DNA of 41,673 bases, taken from positions 1 through 41,673 of the forward strand of contig CALOCY010000001.1 in the NCBI GenBank assembly GCA_942491975.1. The letters run 5' to 3'. The notes under the pieces are model-generated. The model ran no database searches, was not told the origin of the DNA, and saw only the letters and a list, made by a program, of their open reading frames with translations. Shown in pieces: positions 1-8,295 of this stretch (the stretch's first letter is position 1; each line of letters starts with the position of its first letter). The stretch is from CALOCY01 sp942491975 (GTDB taxonomy: Bacteria > Bacteroidota > Bacteroidia > Bacteroidales > Prolixibacteraceae). Made by a program: the position numbers and the translations under genes.

Positions 1-1964
1 CGAGAGCCAATAACTGCCGCCGTAAATGTTGTTGGCCCTGTCATTGTCACTTTAAATTTCAAATCACAATTTCGAAGGCCCGTTGCTGTTTGACTGAATG
101 TCGGACTTGTTGCTAGAATAACCCCTCCCCACCAAACTCGCAATGTTATAGAGCCGCCGCTTGTCACGCTATTTGTTTGTCCTACAATATCAATTACAAT
201 TGTGTCACCAATGGTCATTGTGTTTGCTGGGATTATTTGAGACCCACCAGGCGCGAATTGGTAAACCACATTTGTCCAAACACCATTTAAATAATTACCT
301 ACCCCCGGTGTTGTTCCAGAGCCCAATGTCGGGGCAATACAAGTTCCTATTGTTCTGCACCCGGGGCTTACCGTTGTAAGTCCAGCTTGTAATACAGAGA
401 CGCCAGTTGCATTAATATCTAAGCCGTCAGTAAAATTCACGACGAATGGAACACCTAAATCTATCTGAAATCCTGTGGCTGATGGCAATGTCGTCATAAC
501 AATATTAATAAAAATGATATCCCCGATCTTTTGATAAAACGCGCTACTTATTGCAGTGCCTGTTGTCCCAGATTCTGTTCCAACAGTAATTGCAGGTATT
601 CCAGATGTAGCACTGTCCCCAGCTCCTCCTGATGTGGCTATTGAATGAACAATCAAGCTAACGTCATACGGTATTACATTTTGATCCCCGCTATTGTTTT
701 TGACATACGGCGCTATTTCATCACCGTTAGAAAGCGATATAATTGCAATTGGAAATGACCCTTGAAGCGCTGGGCTAGTAGGTCCATCAAAAACTGTATT
801 ATCTGATTTACCAACCGGCGTGCCGTTTATCGCAACAAGTCCAGCCACATCGCCGTTTGCTGCATCTAGCGTTTGTGACATTGACATAATTACGAGGAAC
901 TTTTGTGTTTCAACCCCAGTGTACGTTAACGTGCCATTTGCATTTGCTGTGAAGTTGTTTAATTCCCCAGCTGTAAAAGTTCCTGCAATTTGCACAGGAA
1001 CTCCTGGTGATGTGATTACCGTTTCCGTTGTTGTGTTCCCTTTAAAGTAAACCTCTCCCGATGCAGCATCGGCGGATGGAATGTCGGACTTGTATGCGAA
1101 CTCTTCTATAACTTTTGCTACGGGTGACCCTATATTTATTACTTCTCTATTAAGATCAGTTGACCACGCCCGAACTCCATTCCCCAAAGATGATATTGCA
1201 TCAAATTGTGCAAATGTCATCGCCGGAGTTCTAAAGCCCGCTGTCGTTGAATTTAATATTATGTCTTTTCCAGTTGCAACTGTTAAGTTTCCGTTCGGTT
1301 GGTTGTTTACGGTTTCTTGCCACGTTATAGCACCGCCGCCGCCCCCTGAGTATTCAACCGCCGCGATAGCGTTAGTTCCAATCTTTGTGACTTTTAAGCG
1401 AGAAAATTGGAGGGAAAGAACAATTGACCCTCCATCAACACCATTTAGAGACACTCCGGGGGCGGCTGCTAATGTTAACGTCCCACTTGAATTCATTATC
1501 ATTTCGAATGATGACCCAACAACATTTGTATCGCCCAATGGCATTGTTATTGTGTAATTTGTCGCCGTGTTGTTTGCGTTTAGCTTTCCAATTATGTCCT
1601 CGCTAACGTTTATATTGCCTGTTAATGCGAAAATTGGCAAGAACGTCTGTGTTCCACTTAATGCATCAACAACTTTCCCAAATGATGCGCTGTTTTCTGA
1701 TAGTGTGAGAACTTTTTCGCTTAATGAATTTTGAATTTCAAGCACATCTGTTCCGTTTAGCTTTAATAATGCGCCTAACCCTTGTGCACTTACGTTATAT
1801 ACATTTTGAAGGCTTATTTTCCCTTGCATGTATAGTGCATATGCTGAGTTCAAAATTTTAATATTTTTTACGGTGCTTGTGTTAAGCCCCATTGTGTAAT
1901 CCGCATCATTTACCGTCGCTTGCGGTGTGAATGATGCGTCGTTTGACCATTTTACATTTGCCAT
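1..1964 (-). CDS. Tail fibre/receptor-binding protein, 3' end cut by window edge
   Basis: A reading frame of 654 codons starts at the ATG at 1964 (MANVKWSNDASF) and stays open to the left edge. It is very rich in Thr, Asn, Ser, Gly and Val and has no long helical stretches, as expected for a trimeric beta-structured fibre. A Gly-rich linker (SGGGGG) near residue 210 precedes a segment (GEVYFKGNTT to YDVSLIV) that resembles the fibre-like gene at 40770-41399. A later segment (about residues 570-654) looks like a jelly-roll. It follows the fibre genes of the late operon, separated by 4 bases from the small gene upstream. Function is inferred from composition and position; the target receptor is unknown. 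The missing C-terminus may be the fragment at 41411-41673. Confidence 0.75.
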   Translation of the reverse strand, partial: MANVKWSNDASFTPQATVNDADYTMGLNTSTVKNIKILNSAYALYMQGKISLQNVYNVSAQGLGALLKLNGTDVLEIQNSLSEKVLTLSENSASFGKVVDALSGTQTFLPIFALTGNINVSEDIIGKLNANNTATNYTITMPLGDTNVVGSSFEMIMNSSGTLTLAAAPGVSLNGVDGGSIVLSLQFSRLKVTKIGTNAIAAVEYSGGGGGAITWQETVNNQPNGNLTVATGKDIILNSTTAGFRTPAMTFAQFDAISSLGNGVRAWSTDLNREVINIGSPVAKVIEEFAYKSDIPSADAASGEVYFKGNTTTETVITSPGVPVQIAGTFTAGELNNFTANANGTLTYTGVETQKFLVIMSMSQTLDAANGDVAGLVAINGTPVGKSDNTVFDGPTSPALQGSFPIAIISLSNGDEIAPYVKNNSGDQNVIPYDVSLIVHSIATSGGAGDSATSGIPAITVGTESGTTGTAISSAFYQKIGDIIFINIVMTTLPSATGFQIDLGVPFVVNFTDGLDINATGVSVLQAGLTTVSPGCRTIGTCIAPTLGSGTTPGVGNYLNGVWTNVVYQFAPGGSQIIPANTMTIGDTIVIDIVGQTNSVTSGGSITLRVWWGGVILATSPTFSQTATGLRNCDLKFKVTMTGPTTFTAAVIGS

Positions 1965-1968
1965 TTTA

Positions 1969-2118
1969 TTAGCCCTCGGTGATCATATTGTCGCCATCTT
2001 CTGTTATCATATTGTCGTTATCTTCTGTTATCATAAAAAAAGACCCTGGCGGTGGAATGCTTCCCGTCAACATTGCTCCGGAAAACATCATTATGCGCAA
2101 TGCGCTGTTCATGCTCAT
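1969..2118 (-). CDS. Small protein with three tandem 8-residue repeats
   Basis: A 49-residue frame begins at an ATG that overlaps the stop of the upstream gene (ATGA) and ends 4 bases before the next fibre start, so it fills the gap exactly. After a short N-terminus containing PPPG, it carries MITEDNDN, MITEDGDN and a partial MITEG, encoded by a 24-base DNA tandem repeat at about 1972-2031. The acidic repeats and position between two fibre genes suggest a fibre-associated peptide. I do not recognise a family. Translational coupling and a perfect fit between neighbours support it being real. Confidence 0.6.
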   Translation of the reverse strand: MSMNSALRIMMFSGAMLTGSIPPPGSFFMITEDNDNMITEDGDNMITEG

Positions 2119-2516
2119 GTTGACACCTGATATATTGATTGCAATACGATTTGAACCGTAGCATTTTGTGCCTGGCTAGACTCTATTGTAAATTGTGTTA
2201 TTGAATCAAAATCAATGACGGGTAACGGAACCGTGGTGTTCGCCACACAATTTAATATTGCAATATTACCCGTCCCATCCGCCTTCCTCAGTTCATAGTA
2301 ACCAGAAAAAGTATCATCCTCATACACTCTGAACGTTATGTCTGCGGTGACCCAATTCCCCGGGAATATAATCCTTCTTATTTGACCATTCCCGGCAATC
2401 TTAGAGTCTGTATTTAGAGACTCATCGCAATTGAAATTGTCAGAACTCGTACCGCTAAAACTTAATGGTTTTAATATTTTAGGGCTTCTATATGTTTTCT
2501 GTTCGTTCGTTGCCAT
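2115..2516 (-). CDS. Tail-fibre-associated beta-rich protein
   Basis: The 133-residue protein (MATNEQKTYRSP) has a short basic N-terminus, then a beta-rich body with alternating hydrophobic residues and no cysteine pairs, signal peptide or membrane segment. It lies directly between fibre genes, five bases after the larger fibre gene, and its stop overlaps the next start. The second half (FPGNWVTADITF, FTIESSQAQ) resembles small receptor-binding or fibre-capping folds in composition only. A virion or fibre-assembly role is inferred from location. Confidence 0.6.
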   Translation of the reverse strand: MATNEQKTYRSPKILKPLSFSGTSSDNFNCDESLNTDSKIAGNGQIRRIIFPGNWVTADITFRVYEDDTFSGYYELRKADGTGNIAILNCVANTTVPLPVIDFDSITQFTIESSQAQNATVQIVLQSIYQVST

Positions 2517-2521
2517 TTTAA

Positions 2522-3604
2522 TTATCCACCTATGTATTCTACTGTTAATGATGCGCTCGGTAGAGATTGAGAAATGCCGTTAACATAAAAACTTGTAGCT
2601 TCTGCCGACTCTCCTGGCGATGCAAGTGTAATTTGCACGTTCACCCATTCAGTCGTTCCATTTAAATCGAAAACTATTGACCCTGACAATGTTTTATCTT
2701 CTAAGTCCCCATTGTCCCCTTGTGACGACATTTGGCACACTCTTGCCGTTTTCCCTAAGTTTGTTGATACTGTTAAAAAGCAATTCAAATAATCATTTCC
2801 TGTTCCCGTGTAATTCCGAAGCATTTGCACTACACTTATTCTGTATTGCCCTGGGATATTTGGTTGTATTCTTGAGTTAATAATATCGACCCATGTCGCG
2901 GACCCACTGGGGGTTTTTAATATTGTGTCGTATGCTATAGTTTGTGGCAAGTCTGTTCCTGGTACGCTTTGTGGTATATTCAAAGCAATTGATGCAACTA
3001 ACGCAACTTTATTGGTGGGATTAATTAAAACGAAATCAGTTCCGTTAAAAGCTAAAAAATACATCCCTCCCGCTTGCACTGAATATGGCAAAGTATCTAT
3101 TAATGCAATTCCACCAGTCCCATATGGGCTAGCAACCTTTATACTAACAGGGCCTATGCTATTAAGGTTTACAGTCATTGGCCCTGTGTTAGCAACTCTC
3201 GCTTTAAAATACACACAATCCCCAGCTACATATGGCCCGGGTGATTGTGTGTAATAAGGATTATTCATAATTAAATCATTAGGATCAAGCAATAAAGACT
3301 CATTCATATAAAATATTGACGCAGCATATTTTGATGTTTCTGTGACAGAATTCCTCCACATTGCAGCCAGCTGTGTCTTCGTTAATTGATCAGTTACATT
3401 TACCAATTGCGACAAAGCCAGATATTCCCCAGCACCCGCACACATACTAGATGTTTGTAGCATGAGCTTGTTGTTAAAGTCCGATCTTGCAACAGTCCCC
3501 TGTTGATTCCCTTCAGTCCGCTCTGGATCAGCTGTATACGCTGCTTGTGACTCAACGTTTGCCGTTGGGCTGTTTGCAAAATTTAAAATCTCATTATTAG
3601 CCAT
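2522..3604 (-). CDS. Tail fibre protein
   Basis: The 360-residue protein starts at an ATG preceded by AGGAG. The N-terminal 60 residues (FANSPTANVESQAAYTAD, then FNNKLMLQTSSMCAGAG) resemble a conserved attachment region of myovirus fibres. The middle is Gly/Pro/Asn-rich. The C-terminal 150 residues form a predicted beta-sandwich ending in SLTVEYIGG, similar in outline to the C-terminus of the fibre-like gene at 40770-41399. It follows the DUF2612 baseplate gene, the usual place for fibres, and probably joins baseplate to receptor. Host receptor unknown. Confidence 0.75.
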   Translation of the reverse strand: MANNEILNFANSPTANVESQAAYTADPERTEGNQQGTVARSDFNNKLMLQTSSMCAGAGEYLALSQLVNVTDQLTKTQLAAMWRNSVTETSKYAASIFYMNESLLLDPNDLIMNNPYYTQSPGPYVAGDCVYFKARVANTGPMTVNLNSIGPVSIKVASPYGTGGIALIDTLPYSVQAGGMYFLAFNGTDFVLINPTNKVALVASIALNIPQSVPGTDLPQTIAYDTILKTPSGSATWVDIINSRIQPNIPGQYRISVVQMLRNYTGTGNDYLNCFLTVSTNLGKTARVCQMSSQGDNGDLEDKTLSGSIVFDLNGTTEWVNVQITLASPGESAEATSFYVNGISQSLPSASLTVEYIGG

Positions 3605-3612
3605 TTAAACTC

Positions 3613-4188
3613 CTACACTATATTGTAAATTGCTCTTATTCCAGATGGGCGAATAACAATATATTCTTCAGTAATCATTGCTATTTGCACATCTGTTAGC
3701 GTTGACGGGATATTTACCGTCATTGTCATGTTTTGATTATCTACTATTGTTACTGGGGGCGATGACACAAACGCTGTGGTCAATATCGTGTATGCCTGCT
3801 CAATACTACCATCCCAATTATTTGACAAAATCCTAGACTTTATCAATGCCCGGTATGCATCATCATCTAATACAACGACCGTGTTGTCAGGGTCGCCTTT
3901 TTTCTTCCAAACCCCATTGTCCCAACCTTCCGGCACTGTTGTATCCCATGTGAAATAAACACCTCGGATTGGAACTTCAATTTTTCTACCAACACCAACC
4001 CAGATACCAACAGTGTCTAATTGCACACCTATTGCTAAGTCAACATCGAAATCTGCTGGAAAACCTGCAATGACATTTTGAATATGAACCATGTTTACCG
4101 CTGTTATTGATACTGTTGCAATAAAGTTTGGTTTGTCCCTATGCTGGCTTGGAATGAGATTTAAATAGTCCTCTAGAGTTTTTATCAT
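3613..4188 (-). CDS. DUF2612 baseplate/tail protein
   Basis: The 191-residue protein begins with a region (LEDYLNLIPSQHRDKPNF) followed by LDTVGIWVGVGR and later DDDAYRALIKSRILSNNWDGS, all typical of the DUF2612 family. In contractile-tailed phages this protein follows the gpJ-like wedge protein and is thought to act like P2 gpI, linking the baseplate wedge to fibres. Its ATG overlaps the gpJ stop (ATGA), showing translational coupling. Full length for the family, with no abnormalities. Confidence 0.85.
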   Translation of the reverse strand: MIKTLEDYLNLIPSQHRDKPNFIATVSITAVNMVHIQNVIAGFPADFDVDLAIGVQLDTVGIWVGVGRKIEVPIRGVYFTWDTTVPEGWDNGVWKKKGDPDNTVVVLDDDAYRALIKSRILSNNWDGSIEQAYTILTTAFVSSPPVTIVDNQNMTMTVNIPSTLTDVQIAMITEEYIVIRPSGIRAIYNIV

Positions 4189-5360
4189 ATTGCTGTAACA
4201 TCCACATCACCAATTGTGCTAACTGGGTCCTCATCAAAGTTTAAATCGACAACATTTGTAACAAATGGCCCCGCATCTTTATTCGCTTCTATCGAAATAA
4301 TATTGAACGTATTGCTTGCTTCCATATTATCAAGATTGGCTGGCACATATAGCTTTGATACATATATGTCTTCACCGATCATCAAAGAACTAATATAATC
4401 AACAACTGCTAGTTTTATATCATCGCCCGTCGTATCTAAATACCCAGGCAATGCTTCTAACACAATATTGACGCCAATTATGGCAGGTGGAGGTCGACTA
4501 AAGTTTATTGTTGTTTGTATTCCAAGACTATCCGTTACTATTACAGATGTAGAGCCGAATGTCGGTGTCCCCGCTGTTTTTTTAGAAAATATTGCGGTGC
4601 CTATTTCTTGAGCAGCTCCACCTTCAGCAACAATGGCGATAGAATAGGCCGGAATTCCTTCCAACGTTGTCATCGACGTATCGTTTTCATACCCCCGGTA
4701 TTTAACCACACCCGGCACGGCTGCAACAGCACCAACAATGCCTTCTAACACTGTCAATGACGGTATCGATGTTGATGTTGTTTGCCTCTGTCTTAATGCA
4801 GCATCTGATTCAACGGGATTCCCTGCAATCGCTGGCAATGGGTTCGTTATTGTCTGCCATCCTGCAGTTGGCGTTGCAATCTTTGTTATTGTGTTCGCTT
4901 GTGCGGGTATTTCCCCCTGCTTATCTGCTAATACAGTCACTGTTATTGTTCCACTTAAGGGAATAACAACAACAGCTGGCAAGTCCCATTTTTGACCCAA
5001 TGTGTCTTGCGCTTGTCCGTTATTGATCGTTGTCCCAGCAACACCGACAATATCAACATCCGCTTGCGAAAAGCTCGGCACAGCTCGAAATATCCCGTTG
5101 ATCTTAACATTCCGCGTTAATCCATCCGCCTGTGCTGTGTAGGGTGAAAACGAATTGTAAATTGCTGCGCCGTTCTGAGCAGCGTCGAACTGTTGTTGTG
5201 ATTGATTAGCAATCCATGCGCCATCTTGTGTGTCAGGGTCTAGATTAACATCGGGGCCATAAATCGCACGGTAATCGTCTTGTGTTCTTTGAAACACTGT
5301 ATCAAAATCCGGATAGTGATACCCGTCAGCATCAACAAAAACGAGATCAGTAATAGGCAT
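4185..5360 (-). CDS. Baseplate J-like wedge protein
   Basis: The 391-residue protein matches the Baseplate_J family (P2 gpJ, T4 gp6 core). Visible hallmarks are the N-terminal segment FQRTQDDYRAIYGPDVNLDPDTQDG, the helix-rich WIANQSQQQFDAAQN region, and the central PVESDAALRQRQ motif that is highly characteristic of J proteins. It should form the wedge ring of the baseplate. Its start overlaps the stop of the gp25-like gene by one base (TAATG) and its stop overlaps DUF2612, so all three are coupled. Confidence 0.92.
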   Translation of the reverse strand: MPITDLVFVDADGYHYPDFDTVFQRTQDDYRAIYGPDVNLDPDTQDGAWIANQSQQQFDAAQNGAAIYNSFSPYTAQADGLTRNVKINGIFRAVPSFSQADVDIVGVAGTTINNGQAQDTLGQKWDLPAVVVIPLSGTITVTVLADKQGEIPAQANTITKIATPTAGWQTITNPLPAIAGNPVESDAALRQRQTTSTSIPSLTVLEGIVGAVAAVPGVVKYRGYENDTSMTTLEGIPAYSIAIVAEGGAAQEIGTAIFSKKTAGTPTFGSTSVIVTDSLGIQTTINFSRPPPAIIGVNIVLEALPGYLDTTGDDIKLAVVDYISSLMIGEDIYVSKLYVPANLDNMEASNTFNIISIEANKDAGPFVTNVVDLNFDEDPVSTIGDVDVTAI

Positions 5361-5719
5361 TATGAAATCCCCGTAATTGTTGTGTCACCGTATTGCGTGC
5401 TCACCGTTGCGTTTATTTCAGCCTGTCTAGTTGATGGATTAAATTTGTAGTTGAAGTCTTTTTCTTGCAACCCAGTAACACCGTCAGTCTGTAATATTCT
5501 ATCACGAATGGCGGGTTGGATAGTTGTGGATTTATTCGTTCCGAGAGCTGATTGCTGATAGGGCGTTCCCTCATTTGTGTCTAAATACCACTCACCAACC
5601 CATAGTTTTAAACGTGTTAGAATAGATTGCTCTATGCCTTCTACATTATCAATATAGAAATTCGCTTGGCCACTGCCAAACGTCATATCTAAGTTTTCGT
5701 CAAGTATTCGATATCTCAT
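5360..5719 (-). CDS. gp25-like baseplate wedge protein
   Basis: The 119-residue protein has the pattern MTFGSGQANF, then LKLWVGEWYLDTNEGTPY, then AIRDRILQTDGV, typical of the small wedge protein upstream of gpJ in myoviruses (T4 gp25 / P2 gpW class). This class is related by sequence to lysozymes only in some members; no catalytic residues are evident and it should be structural. It lies between spike and gpJ, the standard order, and shares one base with the gpJ start. Confidence 0.85.
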   Translation of the reverse strand: MRYRILDENLDMTFGSGQANFYIDNVEGIEQSILTRLKLWVGEWYLDTNEGTPYQQSALGTNKSTTIQPAIRDRILQTDGVTGLQEKDFNYKFNPSTRQAEINATVSTQYGDTTITGIS

Positions 5720-5749
5720 GTTTCATTTTCTCACGTTACAATCTTTTTA

Positions 5750-6499
5750 TCAATTAACCGGCCCACCGCTCGTGTCAGGGCCTCCTTGCACACCCGTATG
5801 TCTATGATTCGCGTAAGTTATTCCGTTGCTTGTTAAATTGTTAGGTGGTGTAATTTCTAAATCCCCATTGACAGTTGCTAAACCATTTAAATTTATTTCT
5901 GGCGATGTCAAATCTATTTTTGTTGATGCTGTTATTTCAACCTCAGGAGCTGTTATGTTTGCGCTTTGTGCATTAATGTTTACCTCAGAAGAACTAACAA
6001 TGTTAACGTTACCCGCGCTGTCTATCTCTACATGCGCAGTGCCAGAATCATTTCTAAGCTGCACAGCATCGGAACTAACACCGCTTACAACATTGGGCGA
6101 ACTCGTCGGTGCCAAGATAGCAAACGCATCTGACAAGTCGTGCTTTCGCTGCTCTGCCTGTGCTTGTACGCCACCTGACTGATGCCACGCATCAATGCAT
6201 CTGCTAGCAAAGACAACTAGGACTTCATCACCCGCTTTTATTGGAAACGTCAAGCAAAACCCTCCCGCCCTCGGCCAAACGACAGGGACGTTAAGTAGTA
6301 ATGACATAGTGACGTTTGTTTCAACACCGTTTTGATCTGTCTGTATAGCTTGAATAGCTGGCTGCACACTTATCGTCTGTGCTTGCAAATCTACATCATG
6401 AACAATGCCAGGAAGGGCAGTCCACATCCTAGATTGCCGCCCATCCATCGCGAAATTCAAACTTGTTTCAGGATCGTCTAGCCTCTCTTGTCGCTTCAT
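5750..6499 (-). CDS. Gp138-type membrane-puncturing spike
   Basis: The 249-residue protein has an N-terminal OB-like domain (residues about 25-105; MWTALPGIVHDVDLQAQTI, VPVVWPRAGGF, GDEVLVVFASR, WHQSGG) typical of the Gp138 N-terminal family. A repetitive beta-helix-like part follows (NVNIVSSSEVNINAQSA, EVEITASTKIDLTSPEINLN). The C-terminus HRHTGVQGGPDTSGG has the His-x-His pattern that binds iron at the spike tip in this family. It should form the trimeric needle at the tail tip. Its ATG overlaps the hub gene stop (ATGA). Confidence 0.9.
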   Translation of the reverse strand: MKRQERLDDPETSLNFAMDGRQSRMWTALPGIVHDVDLQAQTISVQPAIQAIQTDQNGVETNVTMSLLLNVPVVWPRAGGFCLTFPIKAGDEVLVVFASRCIDAWHQSGGVQAQAEQRKHDLSDAFAILAPTSSPNVVSGVSSDAVQLRNDSGTAHVEIDSAGNVNIVSSSEVNINAQSANITAPEVEITASTKIDLTSPEINLNGLATVNGDLEITPPNNLTSNGITYANHRHTGVQGGPDTSGGPVN

Positions 6500-7425
6500 G
6501 ATTTTGCTACCTCATCGCCTGGGGGCGCTGTCTCATCAACAGCCAAACATGTCAAATCTGTGTACCAATCGTTCTCAAAGTTTCCCCCGAAATATTCCGC
6601 AACTAAAACGCGGTACACCCCATCCGCTGATTTTGAAGCAATACTGTTTACTTGATCATTGGGATTAGTGCCGGGCAATGCAGCATCAGCAACAGATGCA
6701 TTATCGATCTTTACTTTCCCGGCCACTTTTATAAGTGGGTTTAATAAAACCCTTATGCTTATCCCGTCATTCGTTTGCTCAGGCACACCGATCAATCCAG
6801 TCTTGCTATTTAGATTAATAACACTTGATGGCAACGTTGTCGTTTTCTTCACAAACTGAACTTTTTTATTTTGAATGCTCCATGTTGATTGGGTTGTGTT
6901 TGCAACTTGATCTAAATAGTCTTTGCACATACCGTGCATGACTTTCCCACGTGGCAAACTTATATTGTCTAAATTGTCAACAAACCCAAGTGATATCCCA
7001 TACTGCTCCATCGGCTCAACAGCTGCATTTATTTGATCAATCTGCGTAGCACCAGGCGATAGCGTTTTATTTACGACAGCAAAGTTATGTGCCTCGTCAG
7101 CATCGCCAGCCGCGATATCAATATAAGTGTCTGTTGCGTTTTCACGACCATACCTAACTTGCTTTATGTCACCTGTGAAAATTAATCCAAAATTGCTATC
7201 GTATCCCGCTTCAATGACCATTGATGAAAATTCTTCTCTAATTCGTCGAACGGTATCTTCAGCCAAATTGTATGCTCTGATAATTGCACTATTAGGTGTG
7301 CCCGTGTCAGTTTTTTTTACTTTAAATGTGACTTTTAAACTAGACAGGTCAAGACCATTCCCAGTGTCATCGGCAACAATTAATTTGAGCTTTCTCCCGT
7401 ACTGGGATGTTGAATTATTTGCCAT
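6496..7425 (-). CDS. Baseplate hub protein
   Basis: About 309 residues starting at MANNSTSQYGRK (7425); an upstream TTG would add two residues. It has SLKVTFKVKKTDTGTPNSAIIRAYNLAEDT, a pattern of hub proteins in Gp138-spike myoviruses such as those with a Pam3-like baseplate. It sits between the plug protein and the spike, the conserved order, and overlaps both. It probably binds the tube end and holds the spike. No Shine-Dalgarno is obvious, so translation is probably coupled to the upstream gene, which overlaps by 11 bases. Confidence 0.78.
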   Translation of the reverse strand: MANNSTSQYGRKLKLIVADDTGNGLDLSSLKVTFKVKKTDTGTPNSAIIRAYNLAEDTVRRIREEFSSMVIEAGYDSNFGLIFTGDIKQVRYGRENATDTYIDIAAGDADEAHNFAVVNKTLSPGATQIDQINAAVEPMEQYGISLGFVDNLDNISLPRGKVMHGMCKDYLDQVANTTQSTWSIQNKKVQFVKKTTTLPSSVINLNSKTGLIGVPEQTNDGISIRVLLNPLIKVAGKVKIDNASVADAALPGTNPNDQVNSIASKSADGVYRVLVAEYFGGNFENDWYTDLTCLAVDETAPPGDEVAKS

Positions 7426-7741
7426 CGTCAAAAATATAATATAAATTGGATTCTTCGCCTAAATTGTCAAATGTAGGCACCGCTTCTTGATCACCATCAG
7501 TGTAAATGTAAAGGCTTCCCGGTATTTGCAGATATTTATATTGCAATAAAAGATCAACTCCCGTTACTAACGGTAAAGCCAATATTAATGGGAGTTGCGA
7601 TGCTTTGTCAAGCAAAGAAATAACCCAGTTATCTAAAAAACTATTCCACTGGAGCACCATTGTCAATGATATGTTTGACAGCGTTATATCAAACTGCTGT
7701 GGTGTATTGGTCAATGGTATTCTACTAACTATTTGTGCCAT
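7415..7741 (-). CDS. Baseplate plug protein (Pam3 gp18-like)
   Basis: The 108-residue protein (MAQIVSRIPLTNTPQQFDITLSN) matches the small plug protein found before the hub in this baseplate type; SLYIYTDGDQEAVPTFDNLGEESNLYYI is typical of its C-terminal half. The ATG at 7741 follows AGGGTG; a GTG at 7750 overlapping the previous stop would add three residues. Function is assigned from sequence pattern and order: Dit-like, plug, hub, spike. Confidence 0.72.
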   Translation of the reverse strand: MAQIVSRIPLTNTPQQFDITLSNISLTMVLQWNSFLDNWVISLLDKASQLPLILALPLVTGVDLLLQYKYLQIPGSLYIYTDGDQEAVPTFDNLGEESNLYYIFDDGK

Positions 7742-7746
7742 GATTG

Positions 7747-8295
7747 TCACCCTGTAACTGCTATTTTTATTCCATCTAAAATACTTTGTTGCTTAGAATC
7801 AGAAACCGATTGTGGCGATTTTTCACCTGTGTTTTCTATTTTCTGTGTTGATTGTGGGTCTGCCTGATTATCAGGCGATGCCACGCTAGATGTTTCTAAT
7901 GCGACAATGAAAACCTGCTGTATCTCTATCCTAACAGATAATATGTTTTCTGTTGTTGCATCGTTTGTTTCTGTCAATGTTTTCATCAAGCAATTTTGGT
8001 ACGATCTCTTCCCTGTTACAACGTCAAATGGTTCTGAGCTCGATTGTAATGCTAAAAGGTTACGATACGTTTCAACTAGTGTTGTTTCTGCTATTTGTTC
8101 AGTGAATATTGCACGAATAATGATTGATGATGGCTTAACATACGCGTGATCTGTGATAGATGCCCCTTGCTCAACTGGATGCTCTGTTATTACAAGCTCA
8201 TCAGTGCAAACCTCCTCAACAGTCACATTAGCCGTAAAAGTTCCAATTGATCTTTTAGGAACAAAACTAGCTGGTGCTAAATCAAATATACTCAT
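7747..8295 (-). CDS. Dit-like distal tail / baseplate protein
   Basis: The 182-residue protein (MSIFDLAPASFVPKRSIGTF) contains VTVEEVCTDELVITEHPVEQGASITDHAYVKP, the typical Dit-like phage tail pattern in which a hydrophobic strand precedes EHPVE.GA.I.DH. Dit-like proteins cap the tail tube and link tape measure to the baseplate. The last 45 residues are hydrophilic and Ser/Gln-rich, probably flexible. The ATG overlaps the tape-measure stop (ATGA). Confidence 0.82.
   Translation of the reverse strand: MSIFDLAPASFVPKRSIGTFTANVTVEEVCTDELVITEHPVEQGASITDHAYVKPSSIIIRAIFTEQIAETTLVETYRNLLALQSSSEPFDVVTGKRSYQNCLMKTLTETNDATTENILSVRIEIQQVFIVALETSSVASPDNQADPQSTQKIENTGEKSPQSVSDSKQQSILDGIKIAVTG

Noticed and set aside
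820..1557. Plus-strand frames opposite the left-edge fibre
   Set aside because: The minus frame is open for 654 codons with fibre-like composition; the plus frames are short antisense shadows.
5360..5719. Tail lysozyme activity for the gp25-like protein
   Set aside because: Name similarity only; catalytic residues are not visible and related proteins are structural.
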